DNA of 45,354 nucleotides from Angelakisella sp. (lineage in GTDB: Bacteria > Bacillota > Clostridia > Oscillospirales > Ruminococcaceae). A program made the position numbers and the translations under genes. Shown here piece by piece: positions 1 through 7,140 of this stretch (its first letter is position 1; each line of letters starts with the position of its first letter). The notes under the pieces are model-generated. The model was not told the origin of the DNA. It saw nothing but the letters and a program-made list of their open reading frames with translations, and searched no databases. The stretch is from assembly GCA_020024515.1 (NCBI GenBank), contig JAHHTR010000002.1:1-45354 (forward strand), in the 5' to 3' direction.

Positions 1-49
1 AAAAAATATTTTTTACACATACTATAACTGATTTAGGAAAAATATATTA

Positions 50-68
50 TATAATAAAAAAAGAAAGG
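50..68 (+). promoter_or_regulatory. Candidate -10 and ribosome binding site of first gene
   Basis: A TATAAT hexamer lies at 50-55 and an AGAAAGG ribosome binding site at 62-68, ten bases before the ATG at 79. I see no convincing -35 hexamer 16-18 bases upstream of this -10, so the promoter call is weak. If the -10 is real the leader is very short. Confidence 0.35.
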
Positions 69-78
69 CATTTTAAGA

Positions 79-504
79 ATGAATGATATAGAGGTACTGA
101 AAGAGATATTCAAAAACAGTAGTACTGCTGTTTATTCTATGCAAAAAATTTGTGACAAAATAGAGGAGAAAGCTTTTTATGACCTGATATGCGAACAAAA
201 AAACAATACACAAAAGATTGTTGATGAAAGCGAACAAATGCTGATAAAAGCAAACGAAAAACCTGAAGAAATTGATTTAATAACAAAAGGCAGTATAAAA
301 TCAGGTATTATGATAAAAACTTTCACAGACTGTTCTTCTTCCAATATTGCAGATATATTGATACAAGGAAACAATATGGGTATTAATGACTTACGAAAAA
401 TTATGAATTCAGCGGTCATTGAAAACACACAAATAAACAGACTTGCAAACGAACTGATATCTTTACAGGAAAGCAATATTGAAAGACTAAAAAACTATTT
501 ATAA
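79..504 (+). CDS. Small all-helical protein of unknown function
   Basis: A 141-residue soluble protein with no signal peptide or membrane segment. Its composition (many E, K, I, N, Q with regular hydrophobic spacing) predicts four long helices at about residues 3-25, 28-58, 70-110 and 112-140. That is the pattern of ferritin-like or DUF2383-like four-helix bundles. I see no pair of ExxH metal motifs, so a metal-binding or ferroxidase role is not supported. It is one of only two real plus-strand genes. It starts at an ATG with AGAAAGG upstream and ends just before a strong hairpin shared with the convergent bioY. I do not recognise the family with certainty; a coat-protein-like or stress helical bundle would also fit. 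Confidence 0.6.
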   Translation: MNDIEVLKEIFKNSSTAVYSMQKICDKIEEKAFYDLICEQKNNTQKIVDESEQMLIKANEKPEEIDLITKGSIKSGIMIKTFTDCSSSNIADILIQGNNMGINDLRKIMNSAVIENTQINRLANELISLQESNIERLKNYL

Positions 505-519
505 GAAATAAATAGTTTG

Positions 520-558
520 AAAAAATCCAAAACCGCATTAATAGGTTTTGGATTTTTT
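520..558. terminator. Bidirectional terminator between gene 79-504 and bioY
   Basis: A perfect 15-base inverted repeat: left arm 520-534, nine-base loop, right arm 544-558. The left arm starts with six A and the right arm ends with six T, so the hairpin gives a U-tract in both directions. It serves the convergent genes at 79-504 (plus) and 564-1106 (minus). Confidence 0.9.
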
Positions 559-563
559 ATGTA

Positions 564-1106
564 TTACTTTAAAATTGCAGCTTTTACAAGTTGTTTGCGA
601 ATAATTTCACCAATGATTGCAGCAAATATTATTTTTATTAAATCTACAATAACAAATGGACCTACACAAATCAATAGTGATTTTAAAAATGTTGTGTTTT
701 GTTGATATGAAAACCATAATGTTCCAAATAAATAATCGACTATTGTTCCAAGTATCATACCTAAAATATACATTTTTACGTTACCTTTATATTTTGATAT
801 AAATACTCCGCTTATTAATATCATAAATATAAAGCCTAGCAAGTATCCTCCTGTTGGTCCTGCTATATATGCCACACCTGCATTAAAACTTGCGAAAATA
901 GGCAAACCAAACGCACCCAACAACAAGTATACTATACAACTTAATGTTGCCAATTTACCACCAAGTAATACTGCCGAAAGATGTATTATAAATACTGCCA
1001 ACGAAATAGGCAGTGGTCCTATCGGTACAGCAAACGGTGATATTACACATATTAATGCCGACATAAGAGATACTAAGGTAAGTTCTTTTATAGATATTTT
1101 TTTCAT
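564..1106 (-). CDS. bioY: Biotin transporter S component BioY
   Basis: A 180-residue integral membrane protein with about six transmembrane helices, the normal length for BioY. The family signature is visible near residues 65-92: a GLPIFA segment followed by GPTGGYLLGF. BioY captures biotin and works with the shared energy-coupling factor module (EcfA, EcfA', EcfT), none of which is encoded here, so it is probably a group II ECF substrate subunit using a module elsewhere. The ATG at 1104-1106 has AGGAAA at 1115-1120. The gene has its own sigma-A promoter and a candidate BirA operator (separate entries), so expression is probably biotin-repressed. No biotin synthesis genes are in the window. 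Confidence 0.93.
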   Translation of the reverse strand: MKKISIKELTLVSLMSALICVISPFAVPIGPLPISLAVFIIHLSAVLLGGKLATLSCIVYLLLGAFGLPIFASFNAGVAYIAGPTGGYLLGFIFMILISGVFISKYKGNVKMYILGMILGTIVDYLFGTLWFSYQQNTTFLKSLLICVGPFVIVDLIKIIFAAIIGEIIRKQLVKAAILK

Positions 1107-1145
1107 TTTGTCGATTTCCTTTTTATATAATTTAGATATATTGCA

Positions 1146-1174
1146 ATTATATAACTAAAAAACGATATTGTCAA
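1146..1174 (-). promoter_or_regulatory. Consensus sigma-A promoter of bioY
   Basis: Read on the minus strand, TTGACA (1169-1174) and TATAAT (1146-1151) are separated by exactly 17 bases. Both hexamers match the consensus perfectly. Transcription would start near 1139, about 33 bases before the bioY ATG. Confidence 0.88.
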
Positions 1175-1199
1175 CTTAAATTTAAAATTACATTTACAA
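1168..1199 (-). promoter_or_regulatory. Candidate BirA operator of bioY
   Basis: Half-sites TTGTAAAT (minus strand, 1192-1199) and GTTGACAA (1168-1175) are separated by 16 bases. This fits the known BirA box layout of TTGTnAAC, a gap of about 16-18, then GTTnACAA, with one mismatch in the left half. The right half contains the -35 hexamer, so a bound biotin-BirA dimer would block RNA polymerase. The box also overlaps the last codons of dinB. The match is in AT-rich DNA, so chance is possible. Confidence 0.5.
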
Positions 1200-2390
1200 T
1201 ATATCTTTTTGTACATTTATCATTGTTGCATAGCATAAAATATCTTTACCATAATCAGTTTGTAGTTTATTGATTGTACTTTGCAGTTTCTCTTTCTTCA
1301 AAATTTCTGTATTGTCTGCAAAAATATTTTGCTGAATTGGATTATTGACATCTTGCAAATTTATACCTCTGACTGTAATTGAACGTATGGGATTATCGAA
1401 ATTATAGTGTGAACAAAAATAATTATATGCACTGTTTGCAATTTCAAATGAACTTTGTGTAGGTTCAGGAAGTATAAACTGATATTGACTTGTATTAAAT
1501 TTATTATCTTTTATACTGATCTGTACACCGCATGCACATAAATCGTTTTTATATAGATTTTGTCCAACTTGCAGTGATAAATAATTTATTAATTTATACA
1601 CACTACTATTTGTTTCCAAGTCCTTTTTAGCTGTCATTCCCCTACCTATACTTTTTATTGCGTCATATTCAGTTATACATTTAACTTCTGTATTATCCAA
1701 ACCATTCGCATATTCCCACAAATTTTTCCCTGCTACTCCCAATAAATTATAAAGAATATCCGGAGAGGTTTTTGCTATATCGCCTATTGTTTTTACTCCG
1801 TATTTTAATAACTGTTTATATGTTGATTTTCCAACAAATAATAAATCAGATGCAGGCAGTGACCATATCTTCTCTTTAAAATTAAATGGCGTTATCACAG
1901 TAATAGCATCAGGCTTTTTTATATCACTGCCAAGTTTTGCAAAAACTTTATTATACGATACACCTATACTCACAGTAACTCCCAATTCTTTCTTTACTCT
2001 GTTTCTTATATCATTGGCAATATCAAGAGCATTACCCATAATACCTATACTTCCTGTTATGTCAAGCCAACATTCATCTATACCGAAAGGCTCTACATAA
2101 TCTGTATATTGCAAATATATATCACGTACTTTTTTTGAATAGTCCTCATATAAATTAAAATGTGGACTTACCAGAACTATATTGGGACAAATACTCTTTG
2201 CCTCCCAATTCGTCATACCTGTTTTTACACCAAGTTTTTTTGCTTTTTCCGACCTTGCCAAAACCACACCATGTCTTTTTTCCACATTTCCGCATACAGC
2301 AACAGGAAAATTCTTTAAAACAGGATTTGCAGCTATCTCTACCGAAGCATAAAAAGAATTTAAATCACTATGTAGTATTATTCTACTCAT
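1194..2390 (-). CDS. dinB: DNA polymerase IV (Y-family, translesion)
   Basis: A 398-residue Y-family polymerase. Numbering from the chosen ATG: metal-binding D9 in the SDLNSFYASVE motif with F13 as steric gate, the GIDECWLD motif with D105 and E106, then the SIGVSYNKVFAKLGSD region and helix-hairpin-helix thumb. A little-finger domain follows, and a QQNIF peptide near the C terminus that looks like a sliding-clamp binding site. It extends primers past damaged bases with low fidelity. A GTG three codons upstream (2397-2399) is open, but the AGGTGA ribosome binding site overlaps it and sits correctly for the ATG at 2388-2390, so I use the ATG. The promoter carries two LexA-like boxes, so SOS induction is likely. 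Confidence 0.95.
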   Translation of the reverse strand: MSRIILHSDLNSFYASVEIAANPVLKNFPVAVCGNVEKRHGVVLARSEKAKKLGVKTGMTNWEAKSICPNIVLVSPHFNLYEDYSKKVRDIYLQYTDYVEPFGIDECWLDITGSIGIMGNALDIANDIRNRVKKELGVTVSIGVSYNKVFAKLGSDIKKPDAITVITPFNFKEKIWSLPASDLLFVGKSTYKQLLKYGVKTIGDIAKTSPDILYNLLGVAGKNLWEYANGLDNTEVKCITEYDAIKSIGRGMTAKKDLETNSSVYKLINYLSLQVGQNLYKNDLCACGVQISIKDNKFNTSQYQFILPEPTQSSFEIANSAYNYFCSHYNFDNPIRSITVRGINLQDVNNPIQQNIFADNTEILKKEKLQSTINKLQTDYGKDILCYATMINVQKDIL

Positions 2391-2415
2391 TACAATCACC
2401 TATAATCTCTTTAAT

Positions 2416-2468
2416 AAACAAATGTTCTTCATAATGTATATTATACAAAACATCTGTTCGTAAGTCAA
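2416..2468 (-). promoter_or_regulatory. dinB promoter with two LexA (SOS) boxes
   Basis: On the minus strand, TTGACT (2463-2468) and TATAAT (2440-2445) are spaced 17 bases. Two sites match GAAC-N4-GTTC at seven of eight positions: 2448-2459, inside the spacer, and 2416-2427, just downstream of the predicted start of transcription. Their starts are 32 bases apart, about three helical turns, so both would face the same side. This is the arrangement of a LexA-repressed SOS promoter. Confidence 0.78.
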
Positions 2469-2472
2469 GAGT

Positions 2473-2507
2473 AAAAAATAACCACTGTACAAAAAATACA
2501 GCAGTTA
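2473..2507 (-). terminator. Terminator of the catalase gene
   Basis: In minus-strand RNA, arms 2497-2507 and 2479-2489 form an 11-base-pair stem with two G-U wobbles and a seven-base U-rich loop, followed by six U (2473-2478). It lies 20 bases after the catalase stop codon and directly before the dinB -35 hexamer. Confidence 0.85.
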
Positions 2508-2526
2508 TCATTATAAAACAATATAT

Positions 2527-4125
2527 TTAATATCTATCCATATTTCTCACTGCATTTTCAACAGCTGTACCCATTGAATTATCAGAATTTTTAAGAAATT
2601 CTATTACTCTTTTCTGTGCTTGTGGTTTTGCTTTTATAAGTGAGAGTGATATATTTTCAATAAAGTTTTTTCTTTCATTGGGATTAAATGAACGGTATTT
2701 TTCGCCTGCCTGTGTAAAGTCATCTGTTTTATCTATGGTTGCACGTTTTATTGTGCCTTCTACATTAATAACAGGTTCAAAATTTTCCAGACAAACATAA
2801 GGTTGATTATTATTAAGTGCATTTGGTGAGTAATTAATCTCATTTGTGGTTTTGTAATACTCTGCCTCTCCATCGGCTTGATGATTATTTACTTTCATAT
2901 ATGGTCTGTTGCTTTGCAACTGCATAAAATTAGTGCCCAATCTGTGCAGATGCGTATCATTATATGAAAAAAGTCTGCCTTGTAATAGTTTATCTTCCGA
3001 AACACCTATACCATTGACTATATGTGCAGGTGAAAATGCCGCTTGTTCTATCTGTAAATAGAAGTCATAAGGATTTTTGTTTAATGTCATCATTCCTATT
3101 GGAATTAAAGGAAAATCTTTTTCGTCCCATACCTTAGTTGCATCAAGTGGATTATATGAGAGCTTATCTGCCATATCTCTTTCCATTAATTGCACATTTA
3201 ACTCATATCTCGGATAATCTCCCCTATTAATAGCATTCAATAAATCTTCTTTTGCAATATTCGGATTTGCACCTGCCAAAAACTCTGCCTCTACTCTGTC
3301 AATAGTTTCCACTCCTTGCATGGTTTTCCAGTGATATTTTACATAACAGACCTTACCTTCTCTGTTTATCCATGAATAAGTATTTACGCTAAAACCATTT
3401 GTATGTCTGTAACTTTTAATAGTACCATTATCGGAATACAACCATATAAGCATATGTGTAGCTTCCGGCGTAAAAGAAATAAAATCCCAAAACCTTTCAT
3501 CACTTTGAATATTTGTATCAGGAGTAGGTTTTAAAGAATGTATTAAATCCGGGAATTTTATTGCATCTCTTATAAAAAATACAGGCATATTATTTCCAAC
3601 TATATCGTAATTTCCATCTTCTGTATAAAATTTTACCGCAAAGCCACGAGGATCTCTTGCTGTATCAGCCGAACCTTTTGAACCTATAACTGTTGAAAAT
3701 CTTGCAAGAATAGGTGTTTCTTTTCCCTGTGTATTCAAAAAACTTGCCATTGTATACTTTTCCATTGAGCGATAGCATTTAAACACACCAAAAGCTCCTG
3801 TTCCGTTTGCATGTACTACTCTTTCGGGTATTCTTTCTCTGTCAAAACGACTTAATTTATCAAGCAGATGTAAATCTTGAAGCAATACCGGGCCATTTGT
3901 TCCTACTGTCAGCGAATTTGCGTCACCGTCAATTGCCTTTCCCCAAGAAGTGGTATATGTAGTATTATTGGCACATCTTTCTTTTGATACTTCGTTTGAT
4001 GTAGACAGATTATCAAATTCTTTATTTTGTTGACTTGTATTTTTCTCATTACCATTTATTTTTCTGACATCTTTTGCTCTATTCATATTACTATTTTGAT
4101 AATAATTATTCCCATTATAGTACAT
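2527..4125 (-). CDS. katA: Monofunctional haem catalase
   Basis: A 532-residue clade-3-size catalase that breaks hydrogen peroxide into water and oxygen. Visible active-site parts: distal His105 in RVVHANGTGAFG, Asn178 in DIVGNNMPVFFIRD, and proximal haem ligand Tyr388 in GRLFSYNDTHLHRLG. The first 50 or so residues are an unusual Asn- and Tyr-rich extension before the conserved catalase start. No signal peptide is seen, so it is cytosolic. The start has a strong GGGAGG eight bases before the ATG. A PerR-like box lies in the divergent region with the recombinase gene. The gene stands alone and ends at its own terminator. A catalase is worth noting in a lineage that is mostly strictly anaerobic. 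Confidence 0.96.
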   Translation of the reverse strand: MYYNGNNYYQNSNMNRAKDVRKINGNEKNTSQQNKEFDNLSTSNEVSKERCANNTTYTTSWGKAIDGDANSLTVGTNGPVLLQDLHLLDKLSRFDRERIPERVVHANGTGAFGVFKCYRSMEKYTMASFLNTQGKETPILARFSTVIGSKGSADTARDPRGFAVKFYTEDGNYDIVGNNMPVFFIRDAIKFPDLIHSLKPTPDTNIQSDERFWDFISFTPEATHMLIWLYSDNGTIKSYRHTNGFSVNTYSWINREGKVCYVKYHWKTMQGVETIDRVEAEFLAGANPNIAKEDLLNAINRGDYPRYELNVQLMERDMADKLSYNPLDATKVWDEKDFPLIPIGMMTLNKNPYDFYLQIEQAAFSPAHIVNGIGVSEDKLLQGRLFSYNDTHLHRLGTNFMQLQSNRPYMKVNNHQADGEAEYYKTTNEINYSPNALNNNQPYVCLENFEPVINVEGTIKRATIDKTDDFTQAGEKYRSFNPNERKNFIENISLSLIKAKPQAQKRVIEFLKNSDNSMGTAVENAVRNMDRY

Positions 4126-4161
4126 TTCAATTACCTCCCTTTAAAAAATAGATAAATTAGT

Positions 4162-4176
4162 AGATAATAATTATAT
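4162..4176 (-). promoter_or_regulatory. Candidate PerR/Fur box before catalase gene
   Basis: The core ATAAT-A-ATTAT at 4164-4174 matches the centre of the PerR box (TTATAATNATTATAA) exactly. The full 15-mer matches 11 of 14 defined positions. It overlaps a TATAAT on the minus strand (4170-4175), so a bound repressor would cover a -10. A Fur-type protein could use the same core. The -35 of the catalase gene is not clear. Confidence 0.45.
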
Positions 4177-4183
4177 AAAATGA

Positions 4184-4218
4184 TATAATTATACAGTATT
4201 ATTAAAATATAAACGGAG
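4184..4218 (+). promoter_or_regulatory. Candidate -10 and RBS of the recombinase gene
   Basis: TATAAT at 4184-4189 and GGAG at 4215-4218, ten bases before the ATG at 4229. No good -35 is seen at 16-18 bases, so the promoter is tentative. Confidence 0.35.
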
Positions 4219-4228
4219 TTGATTTAAT

Positions 4229-5230
4229 ATGAAAATTTTCAGAATATCAGAACTAGATGCCCCACAACTACTAAAAGATTATCTTTCCTATATGCTTACC
4301 ATTCGTGGGCGTTCACAACGCACCGTTAACGGATACTATATAGACATAAGATTTTTTTTGAGATTTATAAGAGCAATATCCGAAAATCTCAGTTTTGATG
4401 AGAAAAATCTAAATAATATAAAAATATCGGATATGTGTGAAGATCTTATTTTAAATGTTACGCTTACCGATGCCTTCGATTTTTTAAACTTTACCATTAC
4501 CGAAAATGATAATAACGCAAATACACGTTCACGTAAAGTTTCAAGTATACGTGGTTTCTATAAATACATAACAGAAAAGACCAACAAACTCTCTGCAAAT
4601 CCACTTGAAAACTTGGAAGCACCAAAAAAGAAAATATCGTTGCCTAAATATCTCTCATTAGAAGATAGTCTATCACTATTAAATAATATAAATGGTAATT
4701 TTTATGAGCGAGACTATGCAATTATAACTTTCTTTTTAAACTGCGGTATGCGTGTATCGGAGCTTGTTGATATAAAACTGCAAAGTTTCCAAGATGAGAA
4801 TAAATTAAGACTACTGGGCAAGGGTAACAAAGAACGAATAGTATATCTCAATGACGCATGTTTAGATGCAAAACGCAAATATGATATTGTTCGTAAAAAA
4901 CAATTAAAAGATAAAAAATGTGACTATTACTTTTTATCAAAAAACTGCAAAAAACTGACTACAAGACGAATAGAACAGTTACTTGCCAATCATCTTAAAA
5001 CTGCGGGACTTAGTGACAAAGGAATTTCACCACATAAATTAAGACATACAGCGGCCACTCTTATGTATCAATACGGTAATGTTGATATACGTGTATTACA
5101 AGAAATTTTAGGACACGTCAACTTAAACACTACCGAGATATATACACACGTATCGGGTGAACAGCTTGAAAAAGCTATACAATCATCACCTCTTTCAAAT
5201 GTACACAATAATAAAAATAACGAGGATTAA
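4229..5230 (+). CDS. Tyrosine recombinase, XerC/XerD type
   Basis: A 333-residue site-specific recombinase with an N-terminal SAM-like core-binding domain (residues about 12-117) and a C-terminal catalytic domain. All catalytic residues are present: R175 (CGMRVSEL), K198 (LGKGNKER), H269 and R272 (HKLRHT), H296 (LGHVN) and nucleophile Y305. Length and architecture match Xer recombinases, which resolve chromosome dimers at dif, rather than most phage integrases. There are no phage genes or att-like repeats nearby, which supports the housekeeping reading. In Bacillus, xerD sits beside spoIIM, and the neighbour here is a small membrane protein, so xerD/xerA is plausible; I leave the symbol open. 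It converges with that neighbour, overlapping by four bases. Confidence 0.88.
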   Translation: MKIFRISELDAPQLLKDYLSYMLTIRGRSQRTVNGYYIDIRFFLRFIRAISENLSFDEKNLNNIKISDMCEDLILNVTLTDAFDFLNFTITENDNNANTRSRKVSSIRGFYKYITEKTNKLSANPLENLEAPKKKISLPKYLSLEDSLSLLNNINGNFYERDYAIITFFLNCGMRVSELVDIKLQSFQDENKLRLLGKGNKERIVYLNDACLDAKRKYDIVRKKQLKDKKCDYYFLSKNCKKLTTRRIEQLLANHLKTAGLSDKGISPHKLRHTAATLMYQYGNVDIRVLQEILGHVNLNTTEIYTHVSGEQLEKAIQSSPLSNVHNNKNNED

Positions 5231-5814
5231 TATATAAAAATGTAGACACCTATTTCTGTTATAAATACTATTAAACATAAAACCAAATATCCAAGTATCG
5301 ACAGTCCTTTTTTATTGGCAATTATACTTTGATTTTTCTTTCCGTATATTTGTATGGTTTTATATACAACACCATTATAAATACACATATAAAGTATGCT
5401 ATGAATAATTGCAGGTATATATACTCCGAAAATGAGATACATAATATGCTCCCCATTAAAATATATCATCAATGTAGTTACCCATACACCTACATAAACA
5501 CCATAAAATATCGGCAAGATATTGATTAAAATATTACCTATTTTACAATATAAACATATATACACAAGTAAGAACAGCAGTAAAAATTGCCATAAATACT
5601 CACTTATCAAAAGTATAGTGTTTCCGCTTATTTTAGTTGTGTAGCCATTTACTATTACCGCAACTACAATTGTTGAGGCATCTAAATTTGATAATATAAA
5701 TTTTGTGCCTATACAAAGTCCTATTGTAAATATAACTATGTACACTAAGATATATTTACTTTTGCTTAAATAATTACTTTGCATTGTATTTCCAAATATT
5801 TTTTTTGTTCCCAT
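5227..5814 (-). CDS. Small polytopic membrane protein, possibly SpoIIM-like
   Basis: A 195-residue protein (from the ATG at 5812-5814) with about five hydrophobic segments, an N-terminal one with a GLCIG motif, and a late segment containing IPAIIHSILY. That layout resembles SpoIIM (DUF95), a component of the SpoIIDMP forespore-engulfment machine, and spoIIM adjoins xerD in Bacillus. The sequence is too diverged for me to be sure. An upstream TTG at 5839-5841 is open, but AAAGGGGG lies about 11 bases before the ATG, so I prefer the ATG. The ribosome binding site sits in one arm of a hairpin (5826-5859). The stop codon overlaps the end of the convergent recombinase gene. Alternatively it is an unrelated membrane protein. 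Confidence 0.6.
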   Translation of the reverse strand: MGTKKIFGNTMQSNYLSKSKYILVYIVIFTIGLCIGTKFILSNLDASTIVVAVIVNGYTTKISGNTILLISEYLWQFLLLFLLVYICLYCKIGNILINILPIFYGVYVGVWVTTLMIYFNGEHIMYLIFGVYIPAIIHSILYMCIYNGVVYKTIQIYGKKNQSIIANKKGLSILGYLVLCLIVFITEIGVYIFIY

Positions 5815-5825
5815 AATATACAAAT

Positions 5826-5864
5826 CCCCCTTTAATTTCAAAATATGAATTAAAGAGGGTTTTT
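5826..5864 (+). terminator. Hairpin: plus-strand terminator that also masks a minus-strand RBS
   Basis: Arms 5826-5837 and 5848-5859 with a ten-base loop. On plus the stem has one C-A mismatch and is followed by five T (5860-5864), an intrinsic terminator shape. The nearest plus-strand gene ends at 5230, so it could stop read-through from the recombinase. On minus the stem is complete with one G-U pair, and its 3' arm is the ribosome binding site of the gene at 5227-5814. Confidence 0.65.
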
Positions 5865-5891
5865 ATTACTGTTATTTATAATTATTAAAAA

Positions 5892-6737
5892 TTATTTCGA
5901 TGTATCAGTATCCTTTTTAGAAAACCAATAAGATATACCTATACCCAAAATAAATACTATTGTTGCAATTACTAGATCCAATCCGCCAACATAGGCATTT
6001 TCAGCTCTGATTTTAAATAATATAGTTGGAATAGAACCTACCATAAATCCAAGTATTGCAAAATATGTTGCATTCGGAAACTTTTGTATAAGTTTATCTA
6101 TTATTGCCGAGCCAAGCACGATACCGATAGCAACACCGATAGCAACAGGTATAAGAACCATTATATTAAATTCGGAGATAGCTGTTGTAACTGTCTCATA
6201 AGCTCCAAAAAGAAGCATAACAAAACTGCCAGAAATACCCGGTATTATCATACAAAAAGCAGATATTGCACTATATGCAAGCAATTTAACAAATGAAGAT
6301 ATATTTATTGTACGAATTACCTGTGATTCTTCTGACGGTAATATAAAAATCATAGCTATCATTATACCCGCTGTTACAAGCATTGGTATAACTTGCAATA
6401 TGTTAAACTTTTGCTCAACGGATTTTTTATAAATCATTGGGAAACTTCCAACAATAATACCCATAAAGAAAAAGTTAATTACCATGTAGTGGTATTGTAA
6501 TAAATAATTGATACCACTTGCAAACAAAAGTATACCAATACCTGCACCAGCCACAATTGGCAATAAAAATATTACACTCTTTTTAAATTCTTTCCAAAAA
6601 AATCCGACAGCATGCATAATTTTATCAAAAACTTTGCAAATAACCATCATTGTGCCGCCACTGACGCCCGGTATTATATTTGCGACACCGATAATCATAC
6701 CAATAAAGAAATTCTTAATATGTTCGTTTAAGTTCAT
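5892..6737 (-). CDS. DUF368 membrane protein, polyprenyl-phosphate transporter (PopT) family
   Basis: A 281-residue integral membrane protein with about eight helices. It has the two inverted DUF368 signatures: GVANIIPGVSGGTM near residue 18 and CMIIPGISGSFVMLLFGAYE near residue 162, in related halves. DUF368 proteins have recently been shown to recycle undecaprenyl phosphate across the cytoplasmic membrane for cell-wall synthesis, so that role is inferred here from the family. The ATG at 6735-6737 has AAGGAG six bases upstream. It begins ten bases after the comEA-like gene and is probably co-transcribed with it. Confidence 0.9.
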   Translation of the reverse strand: MNLNEHIKNFFIGMIIGVANIIPGVSGGTMMVICKVFDKIMHAVGFFWKEFKKSVIFLLPIVAGAGIGILLFASGINYLLQYHYMVINFFFMGIIVGSFPMIYKKSVEQKFNILQVIPMLVTAGIMIAMIFILPSEESQVIRTINISSFVKLLAYSAISAFCMIIPGISGSFVMLLFGAYETVTTAISEFNIMVLIPVAIGVAIGIVLGSAIIDKLIQKFPNATYFAILGFMVGSIPTILFKIRAENAYVGGLDLVIATIVFILGIGISYWFSKKDTDTSK

Positions 6738-6747
6738 TTACTACTCC

Positions 6748-7134
6748 TTATTCTATATAAAAATTAGTACAAATAATTTGATACTCTGACTTTGTCATAG
6801 ATTTTATCTTCAACAAATCTTCAAACTTTCTTATCTTTTTTTGATATTTTCTAAGATTTACTATTCTTTTTGCAGTATCTTCCGTAATTCCTTCAATTTG
6901 CAAAATATCTTCTTTTGAAGCTGAGTTAATATTAATCATTGTGGCTTTTAAAAAATCTTCAATTTCCATATCATCAGATGTAACAACTTTTCTGTCTATT
7001 TCCTTTGCATTTTCAAAAAAAGTAGTTTTCGTTGCTATTTTTATATCAAAGACCTGTAATTTTAATATAAAAACTACAATTATACCAATCAATAAGCACA
7101 AAAAAAGTGCTGATAATATATTTTTTGCTTTCAC
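6748..7134 (-). CDS. ComEA-like helix-hairpin-helix protein
   Basis: A 128-residue protein with one N-terminal membrane anchor (about residues 7-25), a 40-residue linker and a C-terminal double helix-hairpin-helix DNA-binding domain starting at ININSASKEDILQIEGI. This is the ComEA layout, in which the domain outside the membrane binds incoming DNA during transformation. There is no comEC beside it, so its role in uptake is unproven. The start is a GTG at 7132-7134 with GGAG nine bases upstream, placed in the last codons of rluD, six bases after whose stop it begins. Confidence 0.82.
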   Translation of the reverse strand: MKAKNILSALFLCLLIGIIVVFILKLQVFDIKIATKTTFFENAKEIDRKVVTSDDMEIEDFLKATMININSASKEDILQIEGITEDTAKRIVNLRKYQKKIRKFEDLLKIKSMTKSEYQIICTNFYIE

Positions 7135-7140
7135 TATAAA

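Noticed and set aside
2397..2399. GTG start for dinB (and similar upstream starts for mutL, mutS, ispA and the SCP2-domain gene)
   Set aside because: In each case the upstream codon overlaps or abuts the ribosome binding site that is correctly spaced for the next in-frame start.
4229..5230. Phage or integrative-element integrase
   Set aside because: Length and motifs fit Xer recombinases, no phage or conjugation genes are near, and I see no tRNA or direct repeats that would mark attachment sites.
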